Shown piece after piece: positions 6,319 through 8,345 of a stretch of 8,345 bases of DNA. The notes under the pieces were generated by a model, which saw only the letters and a program-made list of their open reading frames with translations, had not been told where the DNA came from and did not search any database. The stretch spans positions 2,780 through 11,124 of the forward strand of contig PKWH01000324.1 in assembly GCA_003131985.1 (NCBI GenBank). The letters are read 5' to 3'. Both the position numbers and the translations under genes were made by a program. The stretch's first letter is position 1. Each line of letters opens with the position of its first letter. Source of the stretch: Acidobacteriota bacterium. GTDB taxonomy: Bacteria > Acidobacteriota > Terriglobia > Acidiferrales > UBA7541.

Positions 6319-8345
6319 CTAGAAAGTAAGCTTTAGGGAGATCTGTAAGGACCGGGGTCCTCCGCCCTGAAACAGCGGGTTGAGGCCACCCAGGCCGTGA
6401 TTCAACATCTCTGCGGATTGGAATTCGAGCGGGCCGAACTGGATGAAACCGGAAGGGTTCGTGAAGTTCGGATGATTCAAGGCATTAAACGCATCCGCCC
6501 GAAATTGCAGGTGCAATCGCTCGCCCAAAGAAAATAGCCGGGCGATGGATAAATCGATCTGCGTAAGGCCGAAACCATTGATGTCGTTCCTACTTTCTGT
6601 TCCCTGACGAATCGTCGTCGGCACCAGGAAGGCGTTGGGGTTCAAGGTCTTCCCGCCGGGAGCCTGAGGGTTCGAGATCCAGAACGGCTGCCCGGGTACG
6701 AGATCGGGCCGGGTGAATTCTTCCGCAAGATCCCCGGCCCCGAGAAAGACTTGACCGTTGAACGGAAATCCCGAGCGCGCCACCACTATCGTATCGAGTG
6801 ACCAATCGCGCGAGATATAGGAAAGAATTGGAACGCGGGCCGCCGAAGGAAGCGCCCAAGTAACCGCACCTGAAAAACTTTGGCGCACATCGAAATCGGA
6901 CGATGCGTAGTCGTTCTTGGCCGAAATTACCGTGTTCGACACACCCGCCACGTAGTCGTTCGAAGCGTTGTCCAGTGAGTGCGAAAAACTGTAGTTGAGT
7001 AACGCCTGCACCTGCTTGGACAACGGCCGCCGGTATTGCACCTGCAAGGCGTTGTAGTTCGATCGCGCGTCATTCTGCGTCAGGAAGAACAACCCGGAGA
7101 AATCGGGGTTTGGCTGGAAGAGAGCCTCTTTGCGCAAGAGATCCCGTCCGGCTTGGCCGAGATAGGTGACACTCACTGCTTGTTTCCCGCCAAACGATTT
7201 CTCAAGTGCTACGTTCCATTGGTAGGAACGGGGAAGCTTCAGGTTCGGAGTGAACGCGTAGATTTGGTCCGGAAACGGCGGCGCGAAAGACAAGGCTGGG
7301 AGGAAGGAAGAGACGTTACTCACCGGGAGGGAAACGGCCGGAAAAGAGGCGGACGCTGAGTTTGGCCAGAAGGAAGGAACGATGGACGCGGCCCCTAAAC
7401 CCAAGTCATAGAAGATGCCCGCGCCTGCGCGGAGAACAAAATCTCCATTGTTGTTCAATCGATAGGCGAGCCCAAATCGCGGCGCGAAATTTCCGTACTT
7501 CGTATTCCACAACGGCGTTCCTTGGGGTGCCGGCGCGAGCGCAGCGAGATTGTTCAGATTCTGCCAGGCGACGAGAGTAGTGCTGCCTTGCGCGGTCGGA
7601 GCAGGGCTAAGTTCCCACCTCAAGCCGTAGGACAAGGTCAATTTAGACGAGGGGTTCCACGTATCCTGGGCATAGAGCGACAAAGCCTTGGCCAGTATTT
7701 CCGCAGGCCGATTCGTATTCGTGAAAATGTCCGTTTGGCCGGTCGCCAGAAAATCTTGAACCGTGTCCGTCGAATAACTCACCACGCCCGTCGCCGGATG
7801 AATGTCGAGGTACAGCAGACGCCCGTCCGTGCCAAATTTCAGCTTGTGACTGCCGACGACCCACGATAAGTCGTCCGTGACATTGAACTGTTTCGTTCGA
7901 TTGTGCCCGATCGTCCCGGCTGCGAAAAAGTACGTATCGAAAGTCTGAAAATTAAATTCATTGGAACTGGCTGACAAATCTCCGAGATACAAACCCTCTG
8001 GAGGCAAGACTGCGCCTCCCATCGCGTGGAGTGCGGCGGTCGCGTTGGAAGTTTGGGTCGAGTAATTGCCGCGGAGCGTGTTGGAAATCCGGCTTCCCCA
8101 CTCGTTGTTCACCCCAATCGTTAAGGTCTGCGTATTCACCGGCACGGAATCAAGCTCACCGGGACTGGACAAGCTGACGGTTTGCGAAGGTGCATAGTTG
8201 TAACGGCCGAAGATCGAAAAGTGCGAGTTGAAGAAATGATCGATCCGGATGCTGGTTGCGTTGAGCGTTCCTGAATTCGAAAAGCCCCCGGCAAACTGGC
8301 CGGTGAAACCGTCCGCTGAAAGAGGCCCATTCGGAATCGGGTAAG
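6319..8345 (-). CDS. Oar-type TonB-dependent outer-membrane receptor, C-terminal part
   Basis: At least 674 residues of a large outer-membrane beta-barrel; the frame remains open through the right edge (reading YPIPNGPLSADGF at the edge), so the signal peptide, carboxypeptidase-like domain and plug are outside the window. The leftward TTG at 8172 is internal. Barrel wording is that of Oar-like receptors abundant in Acidobacteriota: TDDLSWVVGSHKLKFGTDGR, SLYAQDTWNPSSKLTLSYGL, FAPRFGLAYRLNNNGDFVLR, YNALQVQYRRPL, and near the end FRADAFNALNHPNFTNPSG. The last residues, LQISLKLTF, finish on Phe, the usual BAM recognition end of a barrel. The peptidase follows 63 nt downstream on the same strand, so the two are probably co-transcribed. 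In proteobacterial lasso loci a TonB-dependent receptor paired with an isopeptidase is proposed to import the lasso peptide; the same role is inferred here. The ligand cannot be read from sequence. Confidence 0.88.
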   Translation of the reverse strand, partial: YPIPNGPLSADGFTGQFAGGFSNSGTLNATSIRIDHFFNSHFSIFGRYNYAPSQTVSLSSPGELDSVPVNTQTLTIGVNNEWGSRISNTLRGNYSTQTSNATAALHAMGGAVLPPEGLYLGDLSASSNEFNFQTFDTYFFAAGTIGHNRTKQFNVTDDLSWVVGSHKLKFGTDGRLLYLDIHPATGVVSYSTDTVQDFLATGQTDIFTNTNRPAEILAKALSLYAQDTWNPSSKLTLSYGLRWELSPAPTAQGSTTLVAWQNLNNLAALAPAPQGTPLWNTKYGNFAPRFGLAYRLNNNGDFVLRAGAGIFYDLGLGAASIVPSFWPNSASASFPAVSLPVSNVSSFLPALSFAPPFPDQIYAFTPNLKLPRSYQWNVALEKSFGGKQAVSVTYLGQAGRDLLRKEALFQPNPDFSGLFFLTQNDARSNYNALQVQYRRPLSKQVQALLNYSFSHSLDNASNDYVAGVSNTVISAKNDYASSDFDVRQSFSGAVTWALPSAARVPILSYISRDWSLDTIVVARSGFPFNGQVFLGAGDLAEEFTRPDLVPGQPFWISNPQAPGGKTLNPNAFLVPTTIRQGTESRNDINGFGLTQIDLSIARLFSLGERLHLQFRADAFNALNHPNFTNPSGFIQFGPLEFQSAEMLNHGLGGLNPLFQGGGPRSLQISLKLTF

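Noticed and set aside
1..8345. RNA genes, CRISPR array, insertion sequences or an ABC exporter
   Set aside because: I saw no tRNA-like cloverleaf, spaced repeats, transposase motifs, Walker/ABC signature or six-helix membrane protein in any frame.

Overview
The window carries most of a lasso-peptide (class I lasso RiPP) locus in what is probably an acidobacterial genome. The phylum call rests mainly on the large Oar-type TonB-dependent receptor at the right edge, whose barrel wording is typical of the receptor expansions of Acidobacteriota. Strong GGAGG ribosome sites and moderately GC-rich DNA are compatible with this. Nothing here fixes the genus.

Plus strand, 1-4043: one tightly packed operon. 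It enters the window inside a PqqD-like leader-recognition gene (lasso B1). Next come a two-domain protein (degenerate Nudix-like domain plus an aminoglycoside-phosphotransferase-fold kinase), a transglutaminase-like leader peptidase (lasso B2), an asparagine-synthetase-like macrolactam synthetase (lasso C) and, last, a 48-residue precursor peptide. The first four genes overlap or lie within 20 nt of each other. The precursor has its own near-perfect Shine-Dalgarno sequence directly after a perfect palindrome that spans the end of the cyclase gene, suggesting that precursor output is set separately from enzyme output.

4044-4128 is a short convergent junction with a 14-bp stem hairpin and an 11-bp tandem duplication.

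Minus strand, 8345-4129: a second transcription unit made of a TonB-dependent outer-membrane receptor (N-terminus outside the window) followed by a secreted S9-family serine peptidase. Its catalytic-residue spacing and C-terminal sequence resemble the Atxe2-type lasso-peptide isopeptidases of proteobacteria.

Working model (inference): B1 presents the leader, B2 removes it, C closes the ring, and the kinase may phosphorylate the peptide. The receptor would bring peptide into the periplasm, where the isopeptidase would linearise it. The precursor core is unusual: its only acidic residue at a workable ring position implies a seven-residue ring (Gly1-Asp7) if cleavage falls after Val-Asn. No exporter (lasso D), sigma factor or anti-sigma gene is visible; they may lie outside the window or be absent.
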